From Noviherbaspirillum aridicola (GTDB lineage Bacteria; Pseudomonadota; Gammaproteobacteria; Burkholderiales; Burkholderiaceae_D): a DNA stretch of 64,000 nucleotides. Both the position numbers and the translations under genes were made by a program. Shown one piece after another: positions 8,885 to 16,485 of this stretch. The number at the start of each line of letters is the position of its first letter. Within the stretch, counting starts at the first letter, position 1. Below the pieces are notes generated by a model. It saw nothing but the letters and a program-made list of their open reading frames with translations. It was not told the DNA's origin and made no database searches. The stretch spans positions 124,001 to 188,000 of the forward strand of contig NZ_BPMK01000002.1 in assembly GCF_019656455.1 (NCBI RefSeq). The letters are read 5' to 3'.

Positions 8885-9187
8885 GGTCTTTCCTCAGGAC
8901 GTGTGAATCCGCACGGCTCCACCGGGGAGCCGCGTACTGCTGGTTGAAAGGCGGGAAGCGGCTAGCCGCGTTTCGGCCGGACGCGACGATGGCGTCCGCG
9001 CTTGCCGCGCGGCGGTGCGGTGGCGGATGTCCTGACGACCAGGACCGGAAGAAGGGCGTGAATAGGCATGTGCAAACCGTTGTTGATGCGCGGCCGGTCC
9101 GCCTCGCGGCGATGCCTGCTGCGCAGGACCTCATTGTCCATGGCGTCCGGCGCTGGACGCCATGCCTGCAAAGCGCTTTGGCTTTGC
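8885..9187 (-). promoter_or_regulatory. nirBD leader with two adjacent six-base-loop hairpins
   Basis: Stretch of about 300 bases without a convincing gene between the predicted start (near 9186) and nirB. Its 5' end folds into two hairpins three bases apart. Hairpin 1 is GCAAAGC-CAAAGC-GCTTTGC (9187-9168). Hairpin 2 is CATGGCGTCC-AGCGCC-GGACGCCATG (9164-9139), a perfect 10-bp stem. Two neighbouring hairpins with hexanucleotide loops are the known target form of ANTAR antiterminators such as NasR/NasT. Loop 2 has the required A1 and G4; loop 1 does not. I found no hairpin plus U-run terminator further down, so antitermination is unproven. A 35-codon frame at 8962-9069 lacks a ribosome site and is not called. 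Confidence 0.5.
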
Positions 9188-9196
9188 GCGCTTATT

Positions 9197-9212
9197 TGCA
9201 AGCGGCGTGCCA
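9197..9212 (-). promoter_or_regulatory. Sigma-54 promoter of nirBD
   Basis: The minus strand reads TGGCACGCCGCTTGCA, a full match to the sigma-54 consensus TGGCACG-N4-TTGCW with exactly 10 bases between the invariant GG and GC. The start is predicted near 9186. This fits NtrC-type nitrogen control of nitrite assimilation. I could not identify a clear pair of NtrC sites upstream (TGCACC half-sites occur near 9270 but without a correctly spaced partner). Confidence 0.85.
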
Positions 9213-9346
9213 TGCGTTTTCGCCGTGCCAGGCGCGGTTTGCCGCGGTTTTTCGCATCAAAAACGGGTGCGGTGCATTGTGCTGGGGCGATGCATGGCGG
9301 GGACGCGCACTGATGAAGTGCGCCGGCATTGCAGCGACGGTGCGGC

Positions 9347-9976
9347 TCAGATCGCTTCGGACTCGATGATGTGGAGACCGTCGCGGGCGGCGAGCGCGGC
9401 GTCGAGCAGCCGCCGCGCGACCTGTCCGGCGGGCACGACACGGTAGCGCGGCGGCACCAGCGGACGCAGCGCGCCGAGCAGTCCGAGCGAGATGGACTCG
9501 GCGGTCCTGCGCTCGGCGCGCTCGCCGCCGAGCAGCGCCGGCCGCACGATGGTCAGGGAGGCATAGCCGCATGCGCGCAGCGCCTGCTCGGCTTCGCCCT
9601 TGACGCGGTTGTAGAAGATGCGGGATCCGGGGTCGGCGCCGACCGCGGAATTGAATGCGAAGCTGCGCGCGCCGTGGCGCTGCGCCAGCCGCGCGACCGC
9701 CAGCGGATACTCGAGGTCGACCTTGCGGAACGCGGCCTGGCTGCCCGCCGCGCGGATGGTGGTGCCGAGGGTGCAGATGACGGCATCGACGGCCCACCAC
9801 GAGGCATCGCCGGGCAGGCGGTCGAAATCGACCAGCGGATTGTCGAGCCTGGGATGCGCGGGCAGCGCCCGCCGCGAGGGGGCGACTATCCTGTCCACCC
9901 GCGCGTCGGCCAGCGCGTGCCGCAGAACGGCGCTTCCGACCAGGCCGGTGGCGCCGACCAGCATGAGTACGGGCAT
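9347..9976 (-). CDS. NAD(P)-binding Rossmann-fold protein
   Basis: A 209-aa atypical short-chain dehydrogenase/NmrA-like protein. The nucleotide-binding motif GATGLVGSAV begins at about residue 8, followed by the VDAVICTLGTT segment and a FNSAVGADPGSRIFYNRVKG stretch that supplies the active-site-like Tyr and Lys. Bacterial relatives are usually annotated as oxidoreductases or semialdehyde-dehydrogenase-like without a known substrate. ATG 9976 follows AGGAGA, better than the in-frame codon at 10018. The stop lies about 135 bp upstream of the nirBD promoter, and activator sites for that promoter could fall between them. Confidence 0.8.
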   Translation of the reverse strand: MPVLMLVGATGLVGSAVLRHALADARVDRIVAPSRRALPAHPRLDNPLVDFDRLPGDASWWAVDAVICTLGTTIRAAGSQAAFRKVDLEYPLAVARLAQRHGARSFAFNSAVGADPGSRIFYNRVKGEAEQALRACGYASLTIVRPALLGGERAERRTAESISLGLLGALRPLVPPRYRVVPAGQVARRLLDAALAARDGLHIIESEAI

Positions 9977-10080
9977 CGCGGTCTCCTGTGCGTCGGCCCT
10001 GCCGGGGCCGTGATGCACGGGACGTTACGGTATCCGCCCCCCTGCGTCAATTGCAATGGGGGAGAGCGCGGCCGCAAGCC

Positions 10081-10485
10081 TCAGGCGTCGCCGACAAGCT
10101 CGCGGACCGTGTCCCTGAACAGCCGCCGCGCCTGCGCTTCGCCATGCCCGGCGCGCAGCTCGGCCAGGTCGGTGAAGCCGCGCGCGCCCATGCGGGCGAC
10201 GGCGATCGCGATGCTCTTGCGGATCGCCGGGCTGAGCGGCCCGCCGGCATCCTTGATGCACAGGATGCGCGGCCGGGGCGACAGCGGGGCGGCGTTCAGC
10301 ATTTCCAGCAGCGCGAACAGCTTGCCCTCGTCGAAATGCAGTCCGCACAGGACGGCATCGATGCCGTCCAGCCCGGTGCGGGCCGCCTGCAGCGTGTGGC
10401 AGAAGCGCAGTTCGAATTCGTCGCCGAGCGCCGCCCGCATCTCGGGCGCATCGTTGCGGTCGACCGCGACCAGCAGAGTCTTCAT
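10081..10485 (-). CDS. Receiver-like small protein (134 aa)
   Basis: Looks like a degenerate response-regulator receiver domain. It starts MKTLLVAVDRNDAPEMRAAL, with alternating beta/alpha pattern, a GIDAVLCGLHFDEGKLFALL segment where a receiver would carry the phospho-acceptor aspartate (here the DAV strand is followed by Cys-Gly-Leu), and RPRILCIKDAG near the usual Lys strand. No DNA-binding or ANTAR domain follows. The lack of the clear acidic pair and phospho-Asp suggests a non-phosphorylated or stand-alone adaptor. Separated by about 100 bp from the gene downstream, with a weak AAGG ribosome site. Confidence 0.6.
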   Translation of the reverse strand: MKTLLVAVDRNDAPEMRAALGDEFELRFCHTLQAARTGLDGIDAVLCGLHFDEGKLFALLEMLNAAPLSPRPRILCIKDAGGPLSPAIRKSIAIAVARMGARGFTDLAELRAGHGEAQARRLFRDTVRELVGDA

Positions 10486-10526
10486 GTCAGCCTTTTTTCT
10501 TGATTGTTATTGTCCGGCGCGCGGGA

Positions 10527-11258
10527 TCATTCGGAAGAGCTCGAAACAAAGCTGCGCTTGACCGCATGCACGTAGCGGCGCGTCTCGCTGAACGGCGGCA
10601 CGCCGTTGTAGCGGCGCACGTTGCCCGGGCCGGCGTTATAGGCGGCCAGCACTTCATCCATCGAGTCGTGGCTCTCCATCAGCATGCGCAGGTAGGCGGT
10701 GCCGGCGTGGATGTTGACATGCGGGTCGTACAGGGCGGCGCTGCTGTCGACGCCGACCATGCGGCCGGTGGCCGGCGTGACCTGCATCAGTCCGCGCGCC
10801 TGGCGCGGCGAGGTCGCGCGCGGGTTGTAGCCGGATTCCTTTTCGATCACCGCATGGATCAGTGCCGGCGGTACGCCGTGCGTGCTGGAAGCGCGCATGA
10901 CGATCTCGTGAAACGGCTTCTGCTCGCAGTCGCGGCAGGTCGCGCTGGCCATGATTTCCCGGATGGTGGGGCTGATGACCGGTGCCGGATGGACAGGCAG
11001 GCGGGCCATCCCGCGCGAACGTGCGCCGGGGCCGGTATCGGCCCCGAAGGTGCCCCATTCGCTGAGGATGTGCCGCGGCAGCACGCGCGCCGGCTTGACG
11101 ACGGACGCGGTCCGGTCGTCCTCGACGCGCGGTGGGGGCGTGACGGCGCAGGCCGCGAGCAGGGCCGGCAGCAGCGCGGCAATGGCGAGGCGGCGGACGG
11201 GGCGGGACAGTACGGCGTCCATGCGGGACGCGGGTGCGGGATGCCCGTTAGCGTTCAA
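10527..11258 (-). CDS. Lytic transglycosylase, SLT domain lipoprotein
   Basis: Cell-wall enzyme that cleaves peptidoglycan glycan strands, 243 aa. A hydrophobic leader ends in the lipobox LLAAC, so it should be an outer-membrane lipoprotein. The SLT catalytic domain fills the C-terminal half: catalytic Glu in IEKESGYNP, then the RGLMQVTPATG, NIHAGTAYL and AAYNAGPGNVRRYNG motifs. An upstream CRDCEQ segment has two spare cysteines. A TTG start at 11258 has GGAGA 8 bases upstream. ATG 11222 gives a more usual signal peptide but has no visible ribosome site; either is possible. Confidence 0.88.
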   Translation of the reverse strand: MNANGHPAPASRMDAVLSRPVRRLAIAALLPALLAACAVTPPPRVEDDRTASVVKPARVLPRHILSEWGTFGADTGPGARSRGMARLPVHPAPVISPTIREIMASATCRDCEQKPFHEIVMRASSTHGVPPALIHAVIEKESGYNPRATSPRQARGLMQVTPATGRMVGVDSSAALYDPHVNIHAGTAYLRMLMESHDSMDEVLAAYNAGPGNVRRYNGVPPFSETRRYVHAVKRSFVSSSSE

Positions 11259-11550
11259 TGGCCTTCTCCGTGCCGTCCGGTGCGGACGGCGAATGGACGG
11301 AACAAGGGCATGCGGTCGGCTGCGGGGGAATGGCGACGCGTCCGGCAGGCGCGCCGGACGGAAGAAGCGATTGCAGCCCTGCTATCGTTGGCGCGAACGG
11401 CGGCGCCGGCAGACCAGAAGCTTTGCGTCCCCGCCTTTCGGCGGGTTTGCCCTTGTCGTCATGTTGGTGACGGGTGAAGCATAGCTGATAATTTGCCGCC
11501 TGGAAACTTCTACCGTCGCAGTTGCGGCATTCATGCCACGCGGCCGGTTT

Positions 11551-11570
11551 TACTGTATAAACGTACAGTT
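11551..11570 (+). promoter_or_regulatory. LexA (SOS) box
   Basis: TACTGTATAAACGTACAGTT matches the CTGT-N8-ACAG core of the gammaproteobacterial/betaproteobacterial LexA operator and most flanking positions. It ends 25 bp before the radical SAM start codon at 11595, where bound LexA would block transcription. A consensus match by eye, not a measured site. Confidence 0.8.
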
Positions 11571-11594
11571 CCCGTTTTTCCTCTTTTTCCCGCG

Positions 11595-12698
11595 ATGAAT
11601 AGCGTACCCGGCAATCGCCTGCCTCCGCCCGTTGCCCGCAAGGGCAGGGGGGCCTGTTCCAATGAACGCAGCCGCTTCGAGTCCTGGCGCCGGGAGCGCG
11701 AGCCGGCGCCGCCGCCGGATGACGAGGCCGACGCGCCGGCGCCCACCCGGACCACGGTGTGGATGAAGCAGGCGCGCAGCATCATTTCGGCGAACGATTC
11801 GCCGGACATCCCGTTCGATGCCTCGATCAACCCCTACCAGGGTTGCGAGCATGGCTGCATCTACTGCTACGCCCGTCCCTCGCATGCCTATATCGGCCTG
11901 TCGCCGGGACTGGATTTCGAGACGCAGGTGCAGGCCAAGGCGAATGCCGCCGAGCTGTTGGAGAAGACCCTGTCGGCGCGCGGCTACCGGCCGAAACTCA
12001 TCGTCCTCGGCGGCAATACCGATCCCTATCAGCCGGCCGAGCGGGAGCTGGGCATCACCCGTTCGGTGCTGGAAGTGCTGGAACGCTTCAGGCATCCGGT
12101 ATCCGTCACCACCAAGTCCGGGCTGGTGCTGCGCGATGCCGACATCCTCGCGCGCATGGCGCGGCAGGGGCTGGCCCGCGTCTATGTGTCGGTGACCAGC
12201 CTGCGCAACGAGACCATGCGCAGCCTCGAGCCGCGCGCGAGCGCGCCGGCGAGGAGGCTGGCGGCGATACGCGGGCTGCATGAAGCCGGGGTGCCGGTCG
12301 GCGTGCTGGTGGCCCCGGTGATACCGGCGATCACGGACATCGAAATGGAAGCGATCCTCGAACAGGCCGCCGCCGCCGGCGCGAAGAGTGCGGCATGGAT
12401 ACTGTTGCGCCTGCCGCGCGAGGTCGCCGGCCTGTTCGAGGAATGGCTGCAGGCCCACTACCCGCAGCGCGCCCGCCACGTGCTCTCCCTGCTGGCGCAG
12501 ATGCGGGGCGGCCGCCTCTACGACCCGGAATTCGGCACCAGGATGAGCGGCACCGGCGTGTTCGCCGATCTGCTGCGCCAGCGCTTCGAGCTCGCCTGCC
12601 GCCGGCACGGCCTGAACCGCGAAAGGCAGCCGCTGCGGACCGACCTGTTCTCGGTGCCGGCCGCCGCCGGCGCCCAGCTCGACCTGTTCGGCGGCTGA
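11595..12698 (+). CDS. PA0069/SplB-like radical SAM protein
   Basis: A 367-aa radical SAM enzyme of the COG1533 group related to spore photoproduct lyase. The SAM-cluster motif is C84-x3-C88-x2-C91 (GCEHGCIYCYAR), followed by GGNTDPYQPAE and the SVTTKSG strand. Its substrate is not established. The LexA box 25 bp upstream suggests a DNA-damage role, and I recall that the Pseudomonas homologue is also LexA-controlled. ATG 11595 lacks a Shine-Dalgarno sequence, but it gives a short leader after the operator, and codons upstream fall in or before the LexA box. The next gene starts 133 bp later. Confidence 0.87.
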   Translation: MNSVPGNRLPPPVARKGRGACSNERSRFESWRREREPAPPPDDEADAPAPTRTTVWMKQARSIISANDSPDIPFDASINPYQGCEHGCIYCYARPSHAYIGLSPGLDFETQVQAKANAAELLEKTLSARGYRPKLIVLGGNTDPYQPAERELGITRSVLEVLERFRHPVSVTTKSGLVLRDADILARMARQGLARVYVSVTSLRNETMRSLEPRASAPARRLAAIRGLHEAGVPVGVLVAPVIPAITDIEMEAILEQAAAAGAKSAAWILLRLPREVAGLFEEWLQAHYPQRARHVLSLLAQMRGGRLYDPEFGTRMSGTGVFADLLRQRFELACRRHGLNRERQPLRTDLFSVPAAAGAQLDLFGG

Positions 12699-12831
12699 TC
12701 GCGGCCCCGGCGCCCCCTGCCGCCCCTGGCGCCCATGCCCGGAACTTGATGCCCGGGGCGGGATCAAGAACTGACTGATCCGCCGGCAGCAATGCCGGCG
12801 CGAACACTCTCGGCATGGAAAGGAGGCGACG

Positions 12832-14094
12832 ATGTACCGGTATTCTGCAAGCAATCCTTCCCGCATGACCTGGCTGCTGGGCGGCGCCGCCGCCGGCCTG
12901 CTGGCCATGTATTTCGGCGACCAGGAGCACGGCAGGCGGCGCCGCAAGCTCGCATCCGACAAGCTGCGCAGCGCGGCGGCAAGATCCGGCAGCGCGATCG
13001 ACACGGCCTCGCGGGACCTCGGCAACCGCTTGCACGGGCTGCGGGCGCAGGCGCAGCGCGCGATGAACCGCAGCAATCTGATGGTGGACGACGAGGTGCT
13101 GGTGGCCCGCGTGCGTCAGCGCATCGGTCGCGCGGTGTCGCATCCGAGGGCGATCGACGTCAGGGCGCAGCTCGGCAGGGTTACCCTCGGCGGCACCGTG
13201 CCCGCCCATGAAAAACCGCATCTGCTGGCGGTGGTGAACAAGGTGCTCGGCGTCAGCCATGTCGAGGACCGCCTCGTCGTGCACGAAGAGGGCATGCAGG
13301 TGCCCGCGCCGCAGGGCGGACGCCAGCGCGGCCTCGCCCGAAGCGCCTGGCCTCCGGGCTGGCGCGCGGCCGCCGTCGCCGCGGGCGGCACTTTGGCCGC
13401 ACTCGGCCTGAGCAGCCGCAACCCGGCGCGCATGCTGTCGGCGGTGGCCGGCATGGGCCTGGTGGCGCGCGGACTGTCCAACGCTTCCCTGCTGCAAGCC
13501 GCCGGCCTGCGCGAGGGCGGCGGCGTCCTCATGCACAAGACGATACACATCGATGCGGCGCCGGAAGCCGTGTTCGATCTGTGGAGCAAGGTCGAGGATT
13601 TCCCGCGCTTCATGTCGCATGTGCGTGAAGTGAGGAATCTCGGCAACGGCCGTTCGCACTGGAAGGTGACCGGGCCGGGCGGCATGACGTTGGAATGGGA
13701 TGCGCGGGTGACGGCGTCGGAGCCGCCCCGCCTGCTCGCGTGGGAAAGCGAGACCGGCGCGAGCGTGCGCAACCGCGGCACCATCCGCTTCGAGCCCGAG
13801 GGCGGCGGCACGCGGGTCAGCGTGCAACTGTCCTACCAACCCCCGAGCGGCCTCATCGGCCATGCGGTCGCGCGGCTGTTGCACGGCGACCCGAAGCGGC
13901 AGATGGATGACGACCTGATGCGCATGAAGCAGTTTCTCGAGACCGGGCAGATACCGCATGACGCCTCCCGTCCCGGGCAGGGAGCAAGCATGAGGACGCT
14001 CGGGGCGATGCGTCCCGCGCCTGATCTGCCGCGCTCCCTGCCGCCCGATCCGCCGACGGCGGACCCGGACGCGCTGCGGGCAGGGCCCACCTGA
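12832..14094 (+). CDS. BON and SRPBCC domain protein
   Basis: A 420-aa protein with three parts. A short N-terminal hydrophobic stretch (TWLLGGAAAGLLAMYFGD) precedes a basic region. A BON domain (about 88-150) carries DVRAQLGRVTLGGTVPAH and VEDRLVVHEE; BON modules bind membranes or envelope components. After a second hydrophobic segment (about 180-215) comes a polyketide-cyclase/START-like SRPBCC domain (about 235-375, starting HKTIHIDAAPEAVFDLWSKV). It is probably a membrane-linked stress or envelope protein; no reaction can be assigned. AAAGGAGG precedes ATG 12832. A 7-bp inverted repeat with a 6-base loop at 12781-12800 lies in the upstream gap and has no U-run. Confidence 0.8.
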   Translation: MYRYSASNPSRMTWLLGGAAAGLLAMYFGDQEHGRRRRKLASDKLRSAAARSGSAIDTASRDLGNRLHGLRAQAQRAMNRSNLMVDDEVLVARVRQRIGRAVSHPRAIDVRAQLGRVTLGGTVPAHEKPHLLAVVNKVLGVSHVEDRLVVHEEGMQVPAPQGGRQRGLARSAWPPGWRAAAVAAGGTLAALGLSSRNPARMLSAVAGMGLVARGLSNASLLQAAGLREGGGVLMHKTIHIDAAPEAVFDLWSKVEDFPRFMSHVREVRNLGNGRSHWKVTGPGGMTLEWDARVTASEPPRLLAWESETGASVRNRGTIRFEPEGGGTRVSVQLSYQPPSGLIGHAVARLLHGDPKRQMDDDLMRMKQFLETGQIPHDASRPGQGASMRTLGAMRPAPDLPRSLPPDPPTADPDALRAGPT

Positions 14095-14129
14095 GCCTCT
14101 CCGTCCGCGCGGCAACGCAGTCAGGTTCC

Positions 14130-14143
14130 TTGATCGGCCTCAA
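14130..14143 (+). promoter_or_regulatory. FNR-like box upstream of ctaD
   Basis: TTGATCGGCCTCAA matches TTGAT-N4-ATCAA at 9 of 10 conserved positions. It lies about 90 bp before the ctaD start and 36 bp after the stop of the previous gene. No -10 element lies at the class II distance, so if it is real it might be a repressor site for the aerobic oxidase. It also forms a 5-bp inverted repeat, so chance is not excluded. Confidence 0.35.
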
Positions 14144-14189
14144 GCGCGTGCGCGCAATGCTTTCGGCTTCGCCGCACTCCACTTACTCA

Positions 14190-14219
14190 GGGCCCGACGC
14201 CGGTCGGGCCCGGGTTTTT
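14190..14219 (+). terminator. Rho-independent terminator-like hairpin directly before ctaD
   Basis: A perfect 9-bp stem, GGGCCCGAC/GTCGGGCCC, with loop GCCG is followed by GGG and five T (14215-14219). It lies 95 bp after the BON-SRPBCC stop and ends 13 bases before the ctaD ATG, just upstream of its GGAG ribosome site. It may end the upstream transcript or act as an attenuator inside the ctaD leader. Confidence 0.8.
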
Positions 14220-14232
14220 CCGGAGTCTCTTC

Positions 14233-15849
14233 ATGAGTAATGCCGATGTAGCCGCGCCCGGGCATGGCCATGCCCACCATCCCGGTCATGCGCACGACCA
14301 TGCGCACGATCACCCCCACGGCTGGCGGCGCTGGTTGATGGCCACCAACCACAAGGACATCGGCACCCTCTACCTGTGGTTCGCGTCGTTCATGTGGCTG
14401 TTCGGCGGCCTGCTCGCGATGGGTATCCGCGCCGAACTGTTCCAGCCCGGGCTGCAGGTGATGCAGCCGGAGGTGTACAACCAGTTCGTCACCATGCACG
14501 GCCTGATCATGGTGTTCGGCGCGATCATGCCGGCCTTCGTCGGCTTCGCCAACTGGATGATTCCGCTGCAGATCGGCGCCTCCGACATGGCGTTTGCCAG
14601 GATGAACAATTTCTCGTTCTGGCTGCTGATTCCCGCCGCCATCCTGCTGGCCGCCTCCTTCCTGGCGCCGGGCGGCGCCACCGCGGCCGGCTGGACCCTG
14701 TATGCGCCGCTGTCGACCCAGATGGGCATCGGCATGGACATGGGCATCTTCGCGATGCACATCATGGGCGCGTCCTCGATCATGGGCGCCATCAACATCA
14801 TCGTCACCATCCTCAACATGCGCGCGCCCGGCATGACGCTGATGAAGATGCCGATGTTCTGCTGGACCTGGCTGATCACCGCCTACCTGCTGATCGCGGT
14901 GATGCCGGTGCTCGCCGGCGCGATCACCATGACCCTGACCGACCGCCACTTCGGCACGACCTTCTTCAACGCGGCCGGCGGCGGCGACCCGGTGATGTAC
15001 CAGCACATCTTCTGGTTCTTCGGCCACCCCGAGGTCTACATCATGATCCTGCCGGCCTTCGGCATCATCTCGCATATCATCCCGACCTTCGCCCGCAAGC
15101 CGCTGTTCGGCTATGCGTCGATGGTGTACGCGACCGCCTCGATCGCGATCCTGTCCTTCATCGTCTGGGCGCACCACATGTTCACCACCGGCATGCCGGT
15201 GACGGGCCAGCTGTTCTTCATGTACGCCACCATGCTGATCGCGGTGCCGACCGGCGTGAAGGTGTTCAACTGGATCGCGACCATGTGGAAGGGCTCGATG
15301 ACCTTCGAGACGCCGATGCTGTTCGCGATCGGCTTCATCTTCGTGTTCACGATAGGCGGCTTCTCCGGCCTCATCCTCGCGGTATCGCCGATCGACATCC
15401 AGGTGCACGACACTTATTACGTGGTCGGCCACTTCCATTACGTGCTGGTCGCCGGCTCGGTGCTGGCGCTGTTCGCCGGCTTTTATTACTGGGTGCCGAA
15501 ATGGACCGGCCACATGTACAACGAGCGGCGCGGCCAGATCCATTTCTGGGGCTCGGTCATCTTCCTCAACGTGACTTTCTTCCCGATGCACTTCCTCGGG
15601 CTGGCCGGCATGCCCCGCCGCTATGCGGACTATCCGGCGCAGTTCACCGACTTCAACATGATCGTTTCCATCGGCGGCTGGCTCTATGGCCTGACCCAGG
15701 TGTACTTCGTGTTCGCCATCCTGCTGCCGGTGATCAGGGGCGGCCCGAAAGCGGGGGACAAGCCATGGGACGGCGCCGACGGCCTCGAATGGACCGTGCC
15801 CAGCCCGGCGCCCTTCCATACCTTCGAGACGCCGCCCATCGTGAAATAA
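14233..15849 (+). CDS. ctaD: Cytochrome c oxidase subunit I (aa3 type)
   Basis: A 538-aa integral inner-membrane haem-copper oxidase subunit with 12 predicted helices. It reduces O2 to water and pumps protons. Visible are the haem a ligand in TMHG, the CuB ligands in FFGHPEVY (with the crosslinked Tyr and the D-channel Glu) and WAHH, the K-channel segment PTGVKVFNW, and the haem ligands VGHFHYV. The N-terminus is unusually His-rich (about ten His in residues 10-35), possibly metal-binding. No subunit II, III or assembly genes are adjacent, only a DUF2244 gene after 27 bp, so it may be a second, orphan ctaD. GGAG precedes ATG 14233, directly after a terminator-like hairpin. Confidence 0.95.
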   Translation: MSNADVAAPGHGHAHHPGHAHDHAHDHPHGWRRWLMATNHKDIGTLYLWFASFMWLFGGLLAMGIRAELFQPGLQVMQPEVYNQFVTMHGLIMVFGAIMPAFVGFANWMIPLQIGASDMAFARMNNFSFWLLIPAAILLAASFLAPGGATAAGWTLYAPLSTQMGIGMDMGIFAMHIMGASSIMGAINIIVTILNMRAPGMTLMKMPMFCWTWLITAYLLIAVMPVLAGAITMTLTDRHFGTTFFNAAGGGDPVMYQHIFWFFGHPEVYIMILPAFGIISHIIPTFARKPLFGYASMVYATASIAILSFIVWAHHMFTTGMPVTGQLFFMYATMLIAVPTGVKVFNWIATMWKGSMTFETPMLFAIGFIFVFTIGGFSGLILAVSPIDIQVHDTYYVVGHFHYVLVAGSVLALFAGFYYWVPKWTGHMYNERRGQIHFWGSVIFLNVTFFPMHFLGLAGMPRRYADYPAQFTDFNMIVSIGGWLYGLTQVYFVFAILLPVIRGGPKAGDKPWDGADGLEWTVPSPAPFHTFETPPIVK

Positions 15850-15876
15850 GGAGGGCGAGTGCGGCGGGAGCATGCA

Positions 15877-16338
15877 ATGGAAAAACAAGAGTGGATGCTC
15901 AGGCGTAATTGCAGTCTGACCCCGCGCCAGCTCGGGCTGGCCTACGGCGTCCTGTGCTGCCTGTCCTTCGTGGTTGCCGGCATCTTCGTGATGATGGGCG
16001 CGTGGCAGGTGATCTTTTTCACGCTGCTCGAACTGGGCGCGGTGGCGGTCGCCTTCCTCGTGTACGCGCGGCACGCGACCGACCGCGAACACATCGCGCT
16101 CAGTCCCGATTGCCTGCTGATCGAGCGCTTCGACGGCACGCAGGTGCAACGCATCCGCCTTGATCCGGTGTGGGCGAGGGTGGCCGCGCCCAGGGGGGCG
16201 CAAGACCTGATCCGCGTGCGCGCGTGCGGGGTCGAGGTGGAGATAGGCCGTCACGTCACCATGGCCCGCCGGCGGCAGATTGCCAGGGAGCTGCAGCAGC
16301 AGGTCCCTTCCGTCGCCCAGCTGCGCCACGCCGCATAG
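15877..16338 (+). CDS. DUF2244 membrane protein
   Basis: A 153-aa small inner-membrane protein with two adjacent hydrophobic helices (LGLAYGVLCCLSFVVAGIFV and the VIFFTLLELGAVAVAFLVYA region) followed by a cytoplasmic domain containing the family pattern HATDREHIAL and LLIERFDG. DUF2244 genes commonly lie near cytochrome oxidase genes, and this one follows ctaD by 27 bp, so an accessory role in the oxidase is a reasonable inference. GTG 15859, with AGGAGGG upstream, is an alternative start that adds six residues; ATG 15877 has its own GGGAG. Confidence 0.8.
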   Translation: MEKQEWMLRRNCSLTPRQLGLAYGVLCCLSFVVAGIFVMMGAWQVIFFTLLELGAVAVAFLVYARHATDREHIALSPDCLLIERFDGTQVQRIRLDPVWARVAAPRGAQDLIRVRACGVEVEIGRHVTMARRRQIARELQQQVPSVAQLRHAA

Positions 16339-16354
16339 GCATGCCGCGAAAAGC

Positions 16355-16370
16355 TGGCACGTCGATTGCA
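16355..16370 (+). promoter_or_regulatory. Sigma-54 promoter of the GH1-RmlD glycan operon
   Basis: TGGCACGTCGATTGCA matches the sigma-54 consensus, with 10 bases between GG and GC. The predicted start near 16381 gives a 105-base leader before ATG 16486. The site is intergenic, 17 bp after the DUF2244 stop. The activator is unknown, and enhancer sites would fall inside the upstream gene. Confidence 0.82.
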
Positions 16371-16485
16371 GTCACCGGGGGCAGGCGCGTCCCTCCGCAT
16401 GGAGAGACGTTCTCCCGCATCAATTCTTCCCGCACATTCTTCAATTTACACACCGCCGTTACAGACAAGACGAAAGCCGACACAC

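Noticed and set aside
8962-9069. A 35-codon basic frame in the nirBD leader
   Set aside because: No ribosome site, no family match, and very Arg-rich as chance frames here are.
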